DNA of 64,000 nt, from NCBI RefSeq assembly GCF_010894405.1, contig NZ_JAAIYA010000008.1, positions 124,001 to 188,000 of the forward strand, in the 5' to 3' direction. Position numbers and translations under genes: made by a program. Position 1 is the stretch's first letter. Each line of letters opens with the position of its first letter. The notes beneath the pieces were generated by a model. It saw only the letters and a list, made by a program, of their open reading frames with translations, did not search any database and had not been told where the DNA came from. This document shows positions 41,560 to 50,564 of this stretch, piece by piece. The DNA is from Pyxidicoccus caerfyrddinensis. Lineage in GTDB: Bacteria; Myxococcota; Myxococcia; Myxococcales; Myxococcaceae.

Positions 41560-42861
41560 TCACTCGCGCGAGCGGACTCTCGAAGGCGCGGAGCCCGCAT
41601 CATCGATGGGGGCGACAGGCTGCATGTCCTCTCGCGCCACATGCTCGAGCGCGTCGGCAATGGCGTCGATCTCGTCATGAAGCTGCTGCATCGAGTGGAG
41701 CATCTCCAGGTCCGGCGTGCCCGCGACCTCCGCCCCGGCCGTACGCAGCCGCACCAACTGCGCGCCCATCCCGTCGAGCGTCCACATCAGCCGGGTCAGC
41801 TCGGCGTCCAGTCGCTCCGCGCTCTGGCGCATCAGCCCGCGCTGGCGGAGCTGGTCGTCGATAGCCCCCACCGCCTGGGTGAGGGAGCGGCGCACCGCCG
41901 GGTCCGTAGCCTCCGCACCGCGGCGCTCGAGCTCCGCTTTTTCCTTCGCGAGGAATGCGAGGCTCTCGGGCGAGCACTCGCCGCGCAGCGTGCGCTCGCG
42001 CCGCAGCAGTCCCAGGCACGTCTCGCGCAACCCGCGCGCGGTCTCACCCGAGGCCCCCAGCAGTTCGCGCACCTGCTCGGGTGACTGGCGCAGCTCGGCC
42101 TCGATGCGCTCGCAGGCCGCGAGGATGCGTGACTCGCGCGGGTCCTGCACCGCGGCCGGCGGGACGCGCTTCGGCTCCGCCTGGGTGCCGATGCCTGACG
42201 ACCAGGTGCTCCCCGGAGCAAGGCGCGTCCCCGGCGGCACCTGCGCCCCCGCTCGCACGGTGGCACCAGCGCCCACCACGGCCCCCTGGCCCACCATCGC
42301 GCCGGCCATGACGTCCACTCCCCAGCCGATGACGGCGCCATCCTCGATGACGGCTCGCTCATGCACCGTGGCGCCCATCCGCACCACCGCGCCCGGCTTC
42401 ACCACCGCGCCCGCACCGACCGTGGCGCCCATCTCCACCGTGGCGCCCGGCTTCACCACCGCGCCCGCACCGACCGTGGCACCCATCTCCACCGTGGCGC
42501 CCGGCTCGATGATGGCGCCTTCCGCCACGTCCGCACCCATGCCGATATGCGCGCGCGTCGGGTCCTTCGGCGCGAGCCCCGCGGGCAGGCTCGCACTCAA
42601 CAACCCGCTCACGGCGCCGAGCCTCAGCGCCGCTCCGAGCACGACGAGCAACACGCCAATGACAGTCACCCCTGGATGGCCGGTGCCGATGCCGACCGCA
42701 ATCAGCCCGAGCCCGAGCGCCAATCCCCCGGTGGACGCGCCCTTCGGGACACCCGGAGGGGCCGGCGGGGGTACCGGACGTGGCGGCGGGCCGAGCGCCG
42801 CGCTCAGCCGCTCCAGGCGCTGCTGCAACGCTTCAGGGTCCTTCGGAGGCTGTCGGGACAT
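41560..42861 (-). CDS. Membrane protein with left-handed beta-helix (hexapeptide repeats) and coiled coil
   Basis: 433 aa. A Pro-rich N-terminus is followed by two membrane helices (GLALGLGLIAVGIGTG, VTVIGVLLVVLGAAL). About 20 hexapeptide-like turns come next (GATVEMGATVGAGAVVKPGA and so on), a left-handed beta-helix. The C-terminal ~200 residues are helical and charged (LAFLAKEKAELERRG, LDAELTRLMWTLDG). No acyltransferase catalytic residues are obvious, so it may be structural. An 18-residue block is duplicated exactly. The start has GAGGAGAGG upstream. Confidence 0.75.
   Translation of the reverse strand: MSRQPPKDPEALQQRLERLSAALGPPPRPVPPPAPPGVPKGASTGGLALGLGLIAVGIGTGHPGVTVIGVLLVVLGAALRLGAVSGLLSASLPAGLAPKDPTRAHIGMGADVAEGAIIEPGATVEMGATVGAGAVVKPGATVEMGATVGAGAVVKPGAVVRMGATVHERAVIEDGAVIGWGVDVMAGAMVGQGAVVGAGATVRAGAQVPPGTRLAPGSTWSSGIGTQAEPKRVPPAAVQDPRESRILAACERIEAELRQSPEQVRELLGASGETARGLRETCLGLLRRERTLRGECSPESLAFLAKEKAELERRGAEATDPAVRRSLTQAVGAIDDQLRQRGLMRQSAERLDAELTRLMWTLDGMGAQLVRLRTAGAEVAGTPDLEMLHSMQQLHDEIDAIADALEHVAREDMQPVAPIDDAGSAPSRVRSRE
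42389..42496 (-). repeat. Two tandem 54-bp copies inside the beta-helix coding region
   Basis: Unit 1 is 42389-42442 and unit 2 is 42443-42496, with one mismatch. Each encodes 18 residues, exactly three hexapeptide turns, so the copy number can change without breaking the frame or the fold. Confidence 0.9.
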
Positions 42862-43022
42862 CACCTCTCCTCTCGGTCTGCAGTTGCCCGCCTCCCACCC
42901 TGGCGTAAACGTGGCGCACTTCCAACTGGAAGCACGGGGTACTGAGAGTCCCCCGCGTCCGTGGACACCCTCGATGTGATGGGCGGCCTGGACCGTGGTG
43001 CGACTGGAGTCCCGGGCCTACG

Positions 43023-44225
43023 TCAGGGTGGGGGGAACGGGACCGGCTGCCTCGCCGGCGACCGCACGAACGAGGCCCCCGCCGCGGTGACGCCCAGGAA
43101 GACGGCGAGCAGCCCCAGGGCCACGGGCAGGCCCATGCTGCTGGCCACGAAGCCGATGAGCGGGGGCCCCGCCACCACGCCTCCGTAGCCCGCGGTGATG
43201 ACGGCGGAGATGGCCATCCCCGGCGCGCTTCCCGGAGTGCGGCCCGCTGCCTCGAAGAGCATGGGGATGATGTTGGACAGCCCCAGCCCGACGCAGCCGA
43301 ACCCGATGATGGCGAAGGCTGGATGGCTCAGCGTCAGGGCCGCGCCCAGGATGCCCAGCCCACAGGCGGCCAGGAGGCCGCCGGCACGCAGCACCGCGAC
43401 GGAACCGACGGCGACCACCAGCCTGTCCCCCGGCAACCTCCCGGCGGCCATCGCCATCGAGAACACGGCGTAGCCGGCTCCGGACAGGTGCGTCCGGACC
43501 TTCAGCAGGCGGTGCAGGTAGACGGCGCTCCAGTCCGCCATGGCCCCTTCGACCATCAGGGTGAAGAACCCCATCAGGCCGAGCAGCAGCAGGGGGCCCC
43601 GTGGCACCGCGAAGGTGGACCTGTTGCGCGCGCGGTCCGCCGAGGTGGGCAGCAGCAAGCCTCCCGCGCCGCCCACGAGCAGCAGCCCGAGCACGATGGC
43701 GCCCCGCATATGGGCCATGGGCGTCAGCCCGAACGACAGGGAGACGATGGAGCCGGCGGCTCCCAGCAGGCCGCCGACGCTGGCCAGCGCATGCAGCGAG
43801 GACAGGATGGGGCGGTCCAGCCGCTCCGCGACGGTGACGCCGTGGGAGTTCATCGCCACGTTCATGGCGCCGTTGGCGGCACCGAACACGAACAGCGCCA
43901 GGGCGAACAGGGAGAGCCGGCTGGACTGCACGGGGAGCGCCGCCAGCAGGCAGAAGACCGGTGAGCTGCCGAGGATGAGCTTGCGGCTGCCCCACCTCGC
44001 GACGAGGGTGCCTGCGAGCGGCATGGAGACCATCGCCCCGGCGGCGCACCCGAGCAGGGCGAGCCCGAGCAGGCCCGGGCTGATGCCCAGCCGGCCCTGC
44101 ACGGTCGGGATGTGTGGCACCCAGCTGGAGAAGACGAAACCGTTGACGAAGAAGATGACAGCGACGGCGAGCCGCGCGGCACGGGCCCGCCGGTGCGCGT
44201 CCGAATTGAGGCCAGGTCTGCTCAT
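43023..44225 (-). CDS. MFS transporter
   Basis: 400 aa from the ATG giving MSRPGLNSD. Twelve hydrophobic segments are visible, with the loop motif GTLVARWGSRKLIL. The whole resembles the fucose/sugar-permease-like or drug-efflux MFS group with a conserved NGAMNVAMNSHG in helix 4/5. It starts 14 bp after the stop of the sterol-desaturase-family gene, so they form an operon. Substrate unknown. Confidence 0.85.
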   Translation of the reverse strand: MSRPGLNSDAHRRARAARLAVAVIFFVNGFVFSSWVPHIPTVQGRLGISPGLLGLALLGCAAGAMVSMPLAGTLVARWGSRKLILGSSPVFCLLAALPVQSSRLSLFALALFVFGAANGAMNVAMNSHGVTVAERLDRPILSSLHALASVGGLLGAAGSIVSLSFGLTPMAHMRGAIVLGLLLVGGAGGLLLPTSADRARNRSTFAVPRGPLLLLGLMGFFTLMVEGAMADWSAVYLHRLLKVRTHLSGAGYAVFSMAMAAGRLPGDRLVVAVGSVAVLRAGGLLAACGLGILGAALTLSHPAFAIIGFGCVGLGLSNIIPMLFEAAGRTPGSAPGMAISAVITAGYGGVVAGPPLIGFVASSMGLPVALGLLAVFLGVTAAGASFVRSPARQPVPFPPP

Positions 44226-44239
44226 GAAGGAGCTCGAGC

Positions 44240-45436
44240 TCAATATTCCGAATGCACTGGCACCGGCGGCTTATACGACGTCGAGCCGAAAATGATTGCC
44301 GGCCAGTGCCTGGGGCTGTTCTGTCGAAGCTCCTGATACATCCTGACATAGGGATGGAACAGGAAGCGCAGCGGGGTGCGGCAGTAGTCCGACTTGTCGC
44401 TGAACAGCCCCGCGTCGGGGATGTACTGGGGCGGCTCGACATACGTTCCAAAGAGCCTGTCCCAGAGCGTCAAGCGTGCGCCGAAGTTGCACCCATCGCT
44501 GATGTTGTGCTGCTCCTCCCTCGAGTGGTGTGTGTAGTGGACCCCCGCGGTGACGAGCAACCAGCGGACCATCCTCAGCGCGCGGAAGCGGAGCTCAGCA
44601 TGGTAGAGGGTGACGGAATGAGAGGAGTCGGTCCACGCATCCAGGGCCATCACCCCGATGAGGGCCCAGCCACTGCCCCGGATGTCGAGCGCGAAGAGCC
44701 GGGTCATCAGGGGAAGCAGGAGCAGGACGAACACCTTCCCCCCCGCCGTGTCCAGGATGAGGGCATGAGGGTCCACCGACTGCGTCAACTGTGACAGGTT
44801 GCGCGAGCGGTGATGATTGACGTGCCCCAGGTTCCAGAAGAGCCTGATTTTGTGGCACCAGCGATGGGACCAGTAGAAGCAGAAGTCACCCACGAAGCAG
44901 GCGAGCACCAGCGCGAGTGTGCCATTGAGCTGGATGAGCGTCGGGACCTGCTGCACCAGGGCCTCGTACCGCAGCAGCACGCGCTCCAATGCCGGGTTCA
45001 TGAAGGTGAACGTGGCGGTGAGCAGGAACACGACGTTGACCACGGAGAAGTTGATCATGGCCTCCCAGTCGAAGGGGCGGCCCGTGATTCTCTTGTAGAA
45101 GATGACGTCGGCGAGGGCGATGACGATGCCGAAGACAATCCGCGCGATGCTGGCCGTGATGAGCAGGGACGCAATCGGCGCCTCCACATCGGCGAGCAGC
45201 AGGGACTTGACGTTGTAGAAGACAACGACGCTCCGGGCCGTCAGGGCATCCGGGATGCTCAGGGCTCCGTGGTGCCAGGCCAGCTCCACGAAGAGGGCAA
45301 TGGCGGAGAGGACGGCGAGCAGGAGGGCTTGCGGTCCGGCTCTCCTCAGCCGGATGTCCTTGTTCCAGAGCCAGTGCTTCAGCCAGTCAAGGCCGCGGGT
45401 CTTTTCGTACGCGGCGGCCAGGGTCTCATGGGCCAT
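44240..45436 (-). CDS. Sterol desaturase / fatty-acid hydroxylase superfamily membrane enzyme
   Basis: 398 aa from MAHETLAAAYEK, chosen because GAGGAA lies just upstream; longer starts lack a site. Several membrane helices and the di-iron histidine boxes are present: HRWCH, HVNHH and HYTHH, plus a further His in the C-terminal third. The family hydroxylates or desaturates lipids, sterols or carotenoid-like substrates. In an operon with an MFS transporter. Myxobacteria can make sterols, but this subfamily's substrate cannot be read. Confidence 0.85.
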   Translation of the reverse strand: MAHETLAAAYEKTRGLDWLKHWLWNKDIRLRRAGPQALLLAVLSAIALFVELAWHHGALSIPDALTARSVVVFYNVKSLLLADVEAPIASLLITASIARIVFGIVIALADVIFYKRITGRPFDWEAMINFSVVNVVFLLTATFTFMNPALERVLLRYEALVQQVPTLIQLNGTLALVLACFVGDFCFYWSHRWCHKIRLFWNLGHVNHHRSRNLSQLTQSVDPHALILDTAGGKVFVLLLLPLMTRLFALDIRGSGWALIGVMALDAWTDSSHSVTLYHAELRFRALRMVRWLLVTAGVHYTHHSREEQHNISDGCNFGARLTLWDRLFGTYVEPPQYIPDAGLFSDKSDYCRTPLRFLFHPYVRMYQELRQNSPRHWPAIIFGSTSYKPPVPVHSEY

Positions 45437-45668
45437 CAGGCGTTTCCTCGCGCCGGGGAGAGCCATGACAAAGCGCCAGGGCTCCCGGCCTCGCCATTGG
45501 GAAGGCGAGGTCTGGACTGTGAGTCGCGCGCTCCCGGGAGCCGGCCCGTCCGCTTGCCAGCCGCCCAGCCTCACGGATGCGCGGGCACTCCGCGCGCGCT
45601 CGTCTCCAGGGGGTAGCCGCGCACCTGGAGGGTCGACGTGGAAGGCTGTGTCCACCTGCCGGATGGTG

Positions 45669-45697
45669 TTGGAGTTCACCTACCTCGCGAGTAGTCT
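45669..45697 (+). promoter_or_regulatory. Candidate kinase promoter (copy 2)
   Basis: Same TTGGAG/TAGTCT pair with a 17-bp spacer as in copy 1, 38 bp before the ATG. Only three substitutions occur in the ~105 bp upstream of the two kinase genes. Confidence 0.35.
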
Positions 45698-45734
45698 GCT
45701 CGTGCGCGGTGCGGACCGCCTCACGAGGGACCTC

Positions 45735-47189
45735 ATGGAGTCTGACGACCTCAATCCGACACGCCTGCCCCCCGGGACTCGACTCGGCCCGTGGCGTCTG
45801 CTGGAGCAGCGCGGCCGGGGCTCCTACGGCGTCGTCTACCGCGCCGTGCCCGCCGACGAGCAGACCGCGGACGCCGTAGCCCTCAAGCTGGCCGTGAGCC
45901 CGGGGGATGCGCGCTTCGCGCGTGAGGCCGAGCTGCTCTCGCGCATCCGCCACCCCGCCGTGCCTCGCTTGCTGGACCATGGCCACTGGCAGCGCCGCGA
46001 GGGCGTGTCCTACGCCTGGCTCGTCATGGACTGGGTGGAGGGCCTGCCGCTCTATGAGTGGGCCCAGGCCCAGCACCCGTCTTCGCGGCAGGTGCTCCAG
46101 CTTCTTGCCCGGCTGGCTCGCGCCCTGGACGCCACCCATTCGGCCGGAGGCCTCCACCGCGATGTGAAGGGTGACAACATCCTCGTCCGGCGGGCTGACG
46201 GCCTGGCCTTCCTCATGGACTTCGGCTCCGGACACCACCTGGGGGCCTCCACGCTGACCTGGGACTTGTTTCCTCCCGGCACTCCGGCCTACCGCGCACC
46301 CGAGGCATGGCGCTTCGTCCTCGGCTCCAGCAGGCTCCCGGCCCGCAAGCCCCCGGCTGTCACGTATCCGCCGGGGCCCTCGGATGACGTCTTCGCCCTG
46401 GGTGTCACGGCCTATCGACTCGTCACCGGGAAGTACCCACCGTCAGCGCACCCGTGGGAGGAGGATGTCTGGCTCTGGGACCCCGAGGAGCTGGAGTCCT
46501 GGACGGCGCGAGTCTGCAACCCCCGCTGCATTCCGGAACTGAGCGCACTGGTGTCGCGGATGCTCTCGCCCCGCCCCGAGGCGCGAGGGAGCGCGCGGGA
46601 GGTGGCGCAAGCGCTCGAGAAGGCCGCGCGCCGCGCGGGACGTAAGGCGGATGTGCCGCTCTTCACAGGAGAAGAGCCGCGGCCCGCGGGCCTCTTTCCC
46701 ATCCCTCAGCGCGTCACGGTGCGGCGCCCTCCTCGCATGCGGAGGTGGCCCTGGTTCGCGGCCGCCGGTCTCGGAGGTGCACTGGCGCTGAGCGCCGGGG
46801 GGCTGCTGAGCGTGAGTCGCTTTGAGGAGCCCGCGACGCCCCACCTCGCGGAGCAGGAAGAGGCAAGGGATGCCGGCACCGTGGCCGTCGGGGACACCGC
46901 ACTGACGGCGCCAGTGGCGCCCGAGCGCGCCCTCTCCGTGTGGTCACCCATCGCGGTCGACCTGCCACCGAAGCCCTTCCCATGGCAGCGGCGTCCGGAT
47001 GGCAAGGGGCGCTGTCCCGGCAAGGTGCAGGTCGCCATCAACGGCGGTTGTTGGTGGAAGGTGCCCGTGGACCTGAAGGACTGTGATGATGAGGACAGCT
47101 TTGAATACAAGGGCGCGTGCTACAGCCCCGTCATGACCAAGCCACGCCCTGCCACCTCGGGCCCCGCGGTTCGAGACGACAGTCCATAG
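45735..47189 (+). CDS. Transmembrane Ser/Thr protein kinase, paralogue 2
   Basis: 484 aa, the same length as its copy. All kinase motifs are intact (GRGSYGVVY, LHRDVKGDNILV, LMDFGSGHH, APEAW), followed by the same membrane helix and a Cys-containing outer domain (CPGKVQVAINGGCWWKVPVD, DCDDEDSFEYKG). It differs from paralogue 1 in the pocket lip (EQ.TADAV) and around the catalytic loop (NILV versus NIRV; Leu is the usual residue). The outer domain has swaps such as ...CW(R/W)K. Either gene could have diverged in ligand or substrate choice. Confidence 0.92.
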   Translation: MESDDLNPTRLPPGTRLGPWRLLEQRGRGSYGVVYRAVPADEQTADAVALKLAVSPGDARFAREAELLSRIRHPAVPRLLDHGHWQRREGVSYAWLVMDWVEGLPLYEWAQAQHPSSRQVLQLLARLARALDATHSAGGLHRDVKGDNILVRRADGLAFLMDFGSGHHLGASTLTWDLFPPGTPAYRAPEAWRFVLGSSRLPARKPPAVTYPPGPSDDVFALGVTAYRLVTGKYPPSAHPWEEDVWLWDPEELESWTARVCNPRCIPELSALVSRMLSPRPEARGSAREVAQALEKAARRAGRKADVPLFTGEEPRPAGLFPIPQRVTVRRPPRMRRWPWFAAAGLGGALALSAGGLLSVSRFEEPATPHLAEQEEARDAGTVAVGDTALTAPVAPERALSVWSPIAVDLPPKPFPWQRRPDGKGRCPGKVQVAINGGCWWKVPVDLKDCDDEDSFEYKGACYSPVMTKPRPATSGPAVRDDSP

Positions 47190-47390
47190 CCAGCTGCTCC
47201 AGAGCCCGACGTGTGCTCCCGGCCGGTGCCGCCTCCGGCTTCGCCCCTGCGGACGCGACGCGCCAGCGAATGTTACAACGCGGCATTCCTACGCATGGAA
47301 GGGCCGCGAATGAGATGCCTGGCTTTTCCGCGCTCAGATGGGCCGGGCGACACCAGGCTCACCGCACACCTCTCACCGGAGCTCTGTCCC

Positions 47391-48542
47391 GTGCGCATCC
47401 CTCCCCCGCTGTTGGCTTTACTGGTCCTCGTCCCGCTGCACCCGCGCGCCGAACCGGCGCCGACCCGGCGGGCCGCCACCGCTCCCGGGCGCGCAGCGCA
47501 GCGGGCCGAGCCCACCGTGGCGCTCGACCGGGCGCTCGAGCGGCGCGTGGACGCCATCCTCGCCGAGGAGATGCGGCGGCAGGAACTGCCTGGCGCCATC
47601 GTCGCGGTCGTGCGTGGCGGGACGGTCGTCGTGAAGAAGGGGTACGGCGAGAAGCGCCGGGGCGGCGGCGAGCGGCCGGACTCCGCCACCGTCTTCCACA
47701 TCGGCTCGCTCTCCAAGGCGCTGGCCGCGGTGGGCGCGTTGACGCTCGTGCAGCGCGGCCAGCTCGGCCTGGATGAGCCGGCCGCGCGCTACCTGCCCGA
47801 GCTTCCCAAAGCCTGGCGCGCCATCACCGTGCGCCAGTTCCTGGCGCACTCGAGCGGTATCGGAGACAAGGTCGGCCAACCGGCCACCTGGCAGGAGGCG
47901 CTCGCCGGCTACGCAGGGGCGCCGCTTACCTTCGCCGCGGGCACGCGCACCGACTACACCAACTTCAACTACGCGGTGGTCGGCAGGCTGATGGAATCGG
48001 CCAGTGGCCGGCCCTTCGTCACTTTCATGCGCGAGGACGTCTGGCGCCCCCTGGGCATGGTGGACACGGGCTACCCGGCCACCGCGCGCAACCTCGCCAC
48101 CGGCCACGAGCGGAAGAAGGGCGCCTGGCGGGAGATGCTCCCCGAACCCCAGGGCCTCTACGGCGTGCCCTCCGGGTTCCTCTCCACGACGCTGGACGAC
48201 CTGGTGCGGCTGCATGCCGCCCTCGAGCGCAACGTCGTGCTCGACGCGGCCACGCGAGAGGCGATGCTCAAGCCCTACCCGGCGGAGAAGAAGCGCGGCG
48301 GCGGCATGGTGCTCGGCTGGAGTACGAGCCGGGTGGGTGGGCGCAACGGCGCGCTCGTCGTCAGCAAGAACGGCGCGGCGGACGGATTCTCCAGCCTCTT
48401 CACCTGGCTGCCCGGCCGCGGCGACGCGGTCATCGTGGTGGTCAACCGCAAGGGAGAGGGCGTGGAGACAGCACGCATCGTGGCGCGGCTGGCCGAGGCG
48501 GCCTTCGGGCTCGAGCTGCGCGCGCTAGAGGAGGAAGGCTGA
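47391..48542 (+). CDS. Secreted serine hydrolase, beta-lactamase/penicillin-binding-protein family
   Basis: 383 aa. The GTG start has GGAG upstream and gives a signal peptide (MRIPPPLLALLVLVPLHPRAE); an earlier open stretch looks non-coding. The SxxK motif is in HIGSLSKAL and the YxN motif in DYTNFNYAVVG (Y-T-N). The third-box position is in the C-terminal part (GMVLGWS to NGAADGFSS). This is the class C/AmpH-like hydrolase family that includes esterases and D-peptidases; antibiotic resistance should not be assumed. Confidence 0.85.
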   Translation: MRIPPPLLALLVLVPLHPRAEPAPTRRAATAPGRAAQRAEPTVALDRALERRVDAILAEEMRRQELPGAIVAVVRGGTVVVKKGYGEKRRGGGERPDSATVFHIGSLSKALAAVGALTLVQRGQLGLDEPAARYLPELPKAWRAITVRQFLAHSSGIGDKVGQPATWQEALAGYAGAPLTFAAGTRTDYTNFNYAVVGRLMESASGRPFVTFMREDVWRPLGMVDTGYPATARNLATGHERKKGAWREMLPEPQGLYGVPSGFLSTTLDDLVRLHAALERNVVLDAATREAMLKPYPAEKKRGGGMVLGWSTSRVGGRNGALVVSKNGAADGFSSLFTWLPGRGDAVIVVVNRKGEGVETARIVARLAEAAFGLELRALEEEG

Positions 48543-48559
48543 GGCGCGCCCAGCGCCTC
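48541..48559. terminator. Hairpin at convergent junction
   Basis: GAGGCGC (48541-48547) pairs with GCGCCTC (48553-48559) over 7 bp with a 5-nt loop. It starts within the hydrolase stop codon. A 10-bp palindrome GGACGCGTCC follows immediately. Confidence 0.4.
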
Positions 48560-48587
48560 GGACGCGTCCCCTCCCCTGCCCCTCCGC

Positions 48588-50042
48588 TCACCCCTTCAGG
48601 AACGTGCCGTGAAAGCCCAGCGGCAGCGCGCGCGGCAGCGTGGCGAGCGCCACGGGCCCATCTTCGAGGTGCTCCGCGTCGAAGGCCGCCAGGCGCGTGT
48701 GGCCGCGCACGCAGTCCAGCGACGTGCCCAGCAGCCAGCCCTGGCCCTCGCGCGGCCCCGAGGGCACGAAGAGGTGCTCCTCGGCGATGACGCCCGGGCC
48801 GTAGTCGAAGCGCCGCACCCCGCCGCGCTCGACGTCGATGCGCGCGATGACGCCGCTGTGCGGGCGCGCCGTGTCCTCGCTCTCGAGCGTGACGAAGTGC
48901 GCGCTCCCGCGCCGGCCCGGGACGCGCGGGTCCACGACCGGGAACTCCGCGCCGTGGGGGCTGCGGGTGATGCGGCCCTCTCCCGCGCCCAGTGGAATCT
49001 CCAGCTGGGCCAGCCGCGCCGGTGGGAGCCCCTTCCCCCGTCCCCGGATGTCCTGGTCCACCGACAGGTGCATGAAGTGCGAGTCCTCGTACCAGCAGGC
49101 GTACGCGCGCAGCCGGTCTCCGTCCTCCCACGCGTGGCCGAAGTGGAAGACGAAGCCCGCGGGCAGCTCCCGCCGCACCACGCGCGTCAGGTCCGCCTTG
49201 TCCACCACGAGCACCGTCGTGCCCAGCGCCGGCTGCCAGGCCTCCGCGTCGAACCACGTCACGTCGCGCTCGCGGTCCCACACCAGCGGCGCGAGCACCA
49301 CGACGAGGTGGCGCTCCGTCTGCGCGAAGGCGTGCGCGTAGCCGGAGAAGGGCATGGGCAGGTGTGCGGACTGAAGCATCCGTCCGTCGGCGCTGAAGCG
49401 GTACAGCAGCATCAGGCCGTGCTCGCCCGCGTACGGCGCGAGGCCGAAGTTCCAGTAGCTGCCGTCGCGCTCGGGCAGCGGGTGCGCGGAGAAGGGCACG
49501 CCCGTGAGCTCCGGGGACCAGTCCTTCGTGCCGCGCGTCTCGAGCGTCTCCGGGTCCATCCGGTACGCGGAGCCCGCTTCCCAGAGTGCGAGCAGCTCGC
49601 CGCCCACCATCAGCACCGACGTGTTGGCCGTGTTGTACGCATCGTTGCCGCGCGCGGGCAGCTCGGCGGTGCCCAGCGCGTAGCGGCCCAGTCGCTCCTC
49701 GTTCTGGAACTTGAAGGTCGACACGAAGCGCCCATGGTGCGTGACGCCGCTCGGCGAGACGCGGAACGCCTGCACCATGCCGTCGCCGTCGAACCAGTGA
49801 CGCACGCGCTGGCCCGCGCGCTCCAGGCGGCCGGGGCCATTGCGGTACAACGTGCCGTGCAGCGCGTCCGGGAAGCGGCCGTCCACGCGCGCCTCCACGG
49901 GCGCCAGCACGTCCGTCGTCACGGAGCGCCAGCCCAGGGCCCAGTCAGGGGCCGCGGACGGCGCGGCTGCGGGACGCGGGCCCGAGGCGCAGCCGGCGAG
50001 CAGCGCGGCGCCCACCCCCTGCAACAGTGTGCGGCGGTCCAT
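48588..50042 (-). CDS. Carotenoid cleavage oxygenase family (RPE65-like), Tat-exported lipoprotein
   Basis: 484 aa from MDRRTLLQGVG. The N-terminus has a twin-Arg followed by a lipobox (LLAGC), so it is probably folded before export and then lipid-anchored. The four His iron ligands of the seven-blade propeller are visible in HPLPERDG, HAFAQTERH, FHFGHAWEDGD and the terminal HGTFLKG. Family members split carotenoids, stilbenes or lignostilbenes with O2. Export is unusual for a carotenoid enzyme. It begins 11 bp after a DUF2141 gene; together they look like a unit. Confidence 0.9.
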   Translation of the reverse strand: MDRRTLLQGVGAALLAGCASGPRPAAAPSAAPDWALGWRSVTTDVLAPVEARVDGRFPDALHGTLYRNGPGRLERAGQRVRHWFDGDGMVQAFRVSPSGVTHHGRFVSTFKFQNEERLGRYALGTAELPARGNDAYNTANTSVLMVGGELLALWEAGSAYRMDPETLETRGTKDWSPELTGVPFSAHPLPERDGSYWNFGLAPYAGEHGLMLLYRFSADGRMLQSAHLPMPFSGYAHAFAQTERHLVVVLAPLVWDRERDVTWFDAEAWQPALGTTVLVVDKADLTRVVRRELPAGFVFHFGHAWEDGDRLRAYACWYEDSHFMHLSVDQDIRGRGKGLPPARLAQLEIPLGAGEGRITRSPHGAEFPVVDPRVPGRRGSAHFVTLESEDTARPHSGVIARIDVERGGVRRFDYGPGVIAEEHLFVPSGPREGQGWLLGTSLDCVRGHTRLAAFDAEHLEDGPVALATLPRALPLGFHGTFLKG

Positions 50043-50053
50043 GGCGCGCATCC

Positions 50054-50461
50054 TCAGAACACGACGAGGGTGAGCGTCGTGCCGTCGGCGCCCAGCGTGA
50101 ACTTCGCCTCGTCGAACCGGGGCTTTCCGCGCGCGCCCACGTTGTTGCTGAAGCCGTAGCCCTCCTTGGGGATGCCGATGATGTTGGTGTCGAGCTTGTT
50201 GTTGTCATTGGCATCGTGGAACAGGCTCACGGCGTAGTCCCCCGGCGCGAGGTCAGGGATGGTGACGGTCAGCTTCGAGTCCGTCACCTCCACGCTGCGC
50301 ACGGCCACGGGTTTGCCCTTGTCGTTGAACGACGCCGCGTTGGTGTGCACGGCGATGAGGACGTGGCCGGACTTCTTGCTCAGGCCCTGGATGTCCAGGG
50401 TGAGCGTCGCGGCGTGAGCGTTGGCGGCCAGCAGCAGGACGGCGGCGAGCAGGAGCTTCAC
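50054..50461 (-). CDS. DUF2141-family exported protein
   Basis: 135 aa from a GTG start (GAGG six bases upstream) with a signal peptide (LLLAAVLLLAANAHA). The domain signature FHDANDNNKLDTNIIGIPKEG then YGFSNN is the hallmark of DUF2141. Function of this family is unknown; members often sit next to outer-membrane or carotenoid/lipid genes. It is the first gene of a two-gene operon with the carotenoid oxygenase, so it may bind or deliver a hydrophobic ligand (inference). Confidence 0.9.
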   Translation of the reverse strand: MKLLLAAVLLLAANAHAATLTLDIQGLSKKSGHVLIAVHTNAASFNDKGKPVAVRSVEVTDSKLTVTIPDLAPGDYAVSLFHDANDNNKLDTNIIGIPKEGYGFSNNVGARGKPRFDEAKFTLGADGTTLTLVVF

Positions 50462-50564
50462 GGAATGCCTCGGGGTGCGGCGGGTGGATGCGAGGCAATA
50501 TGAAGGGCCATGCGCGGGTGCACATGTGCCGGAAGTCACGTGTGGACGCGTTTCTGCGTGCGGC

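Larger units (their letters stand above)
45630..47226 (+). repeat. 1.6-kb duplication, copy 2
   Basis: Partner of 39842-41438 at a constant 5788-bp offset with no net insertion or deletion across 1597 bp. The intervening ~4.2 kb (beta-helix protein, MFS, sterol-desaturase-family gene) is not duplicated. Confidence 0.85.

Noticed and set aside
42360..42530. Possible CRISPR-like repeats
   Set aside because: Periodicity comes from hexapeptide codons in a protein gene; unit is 54 bp with no spacers.
39842..47226. Kinase duplication as insertion-sequence transposition
   Set aside because: No inverted repeats, target-site duplication or transposase at either boundary.
47391..48542. Calling the serine hydrolase a beta-lactamase resistance gene
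   Set aside because: SxxK and YxN are shared with many esterases and peptidases; no evidence of resistance.
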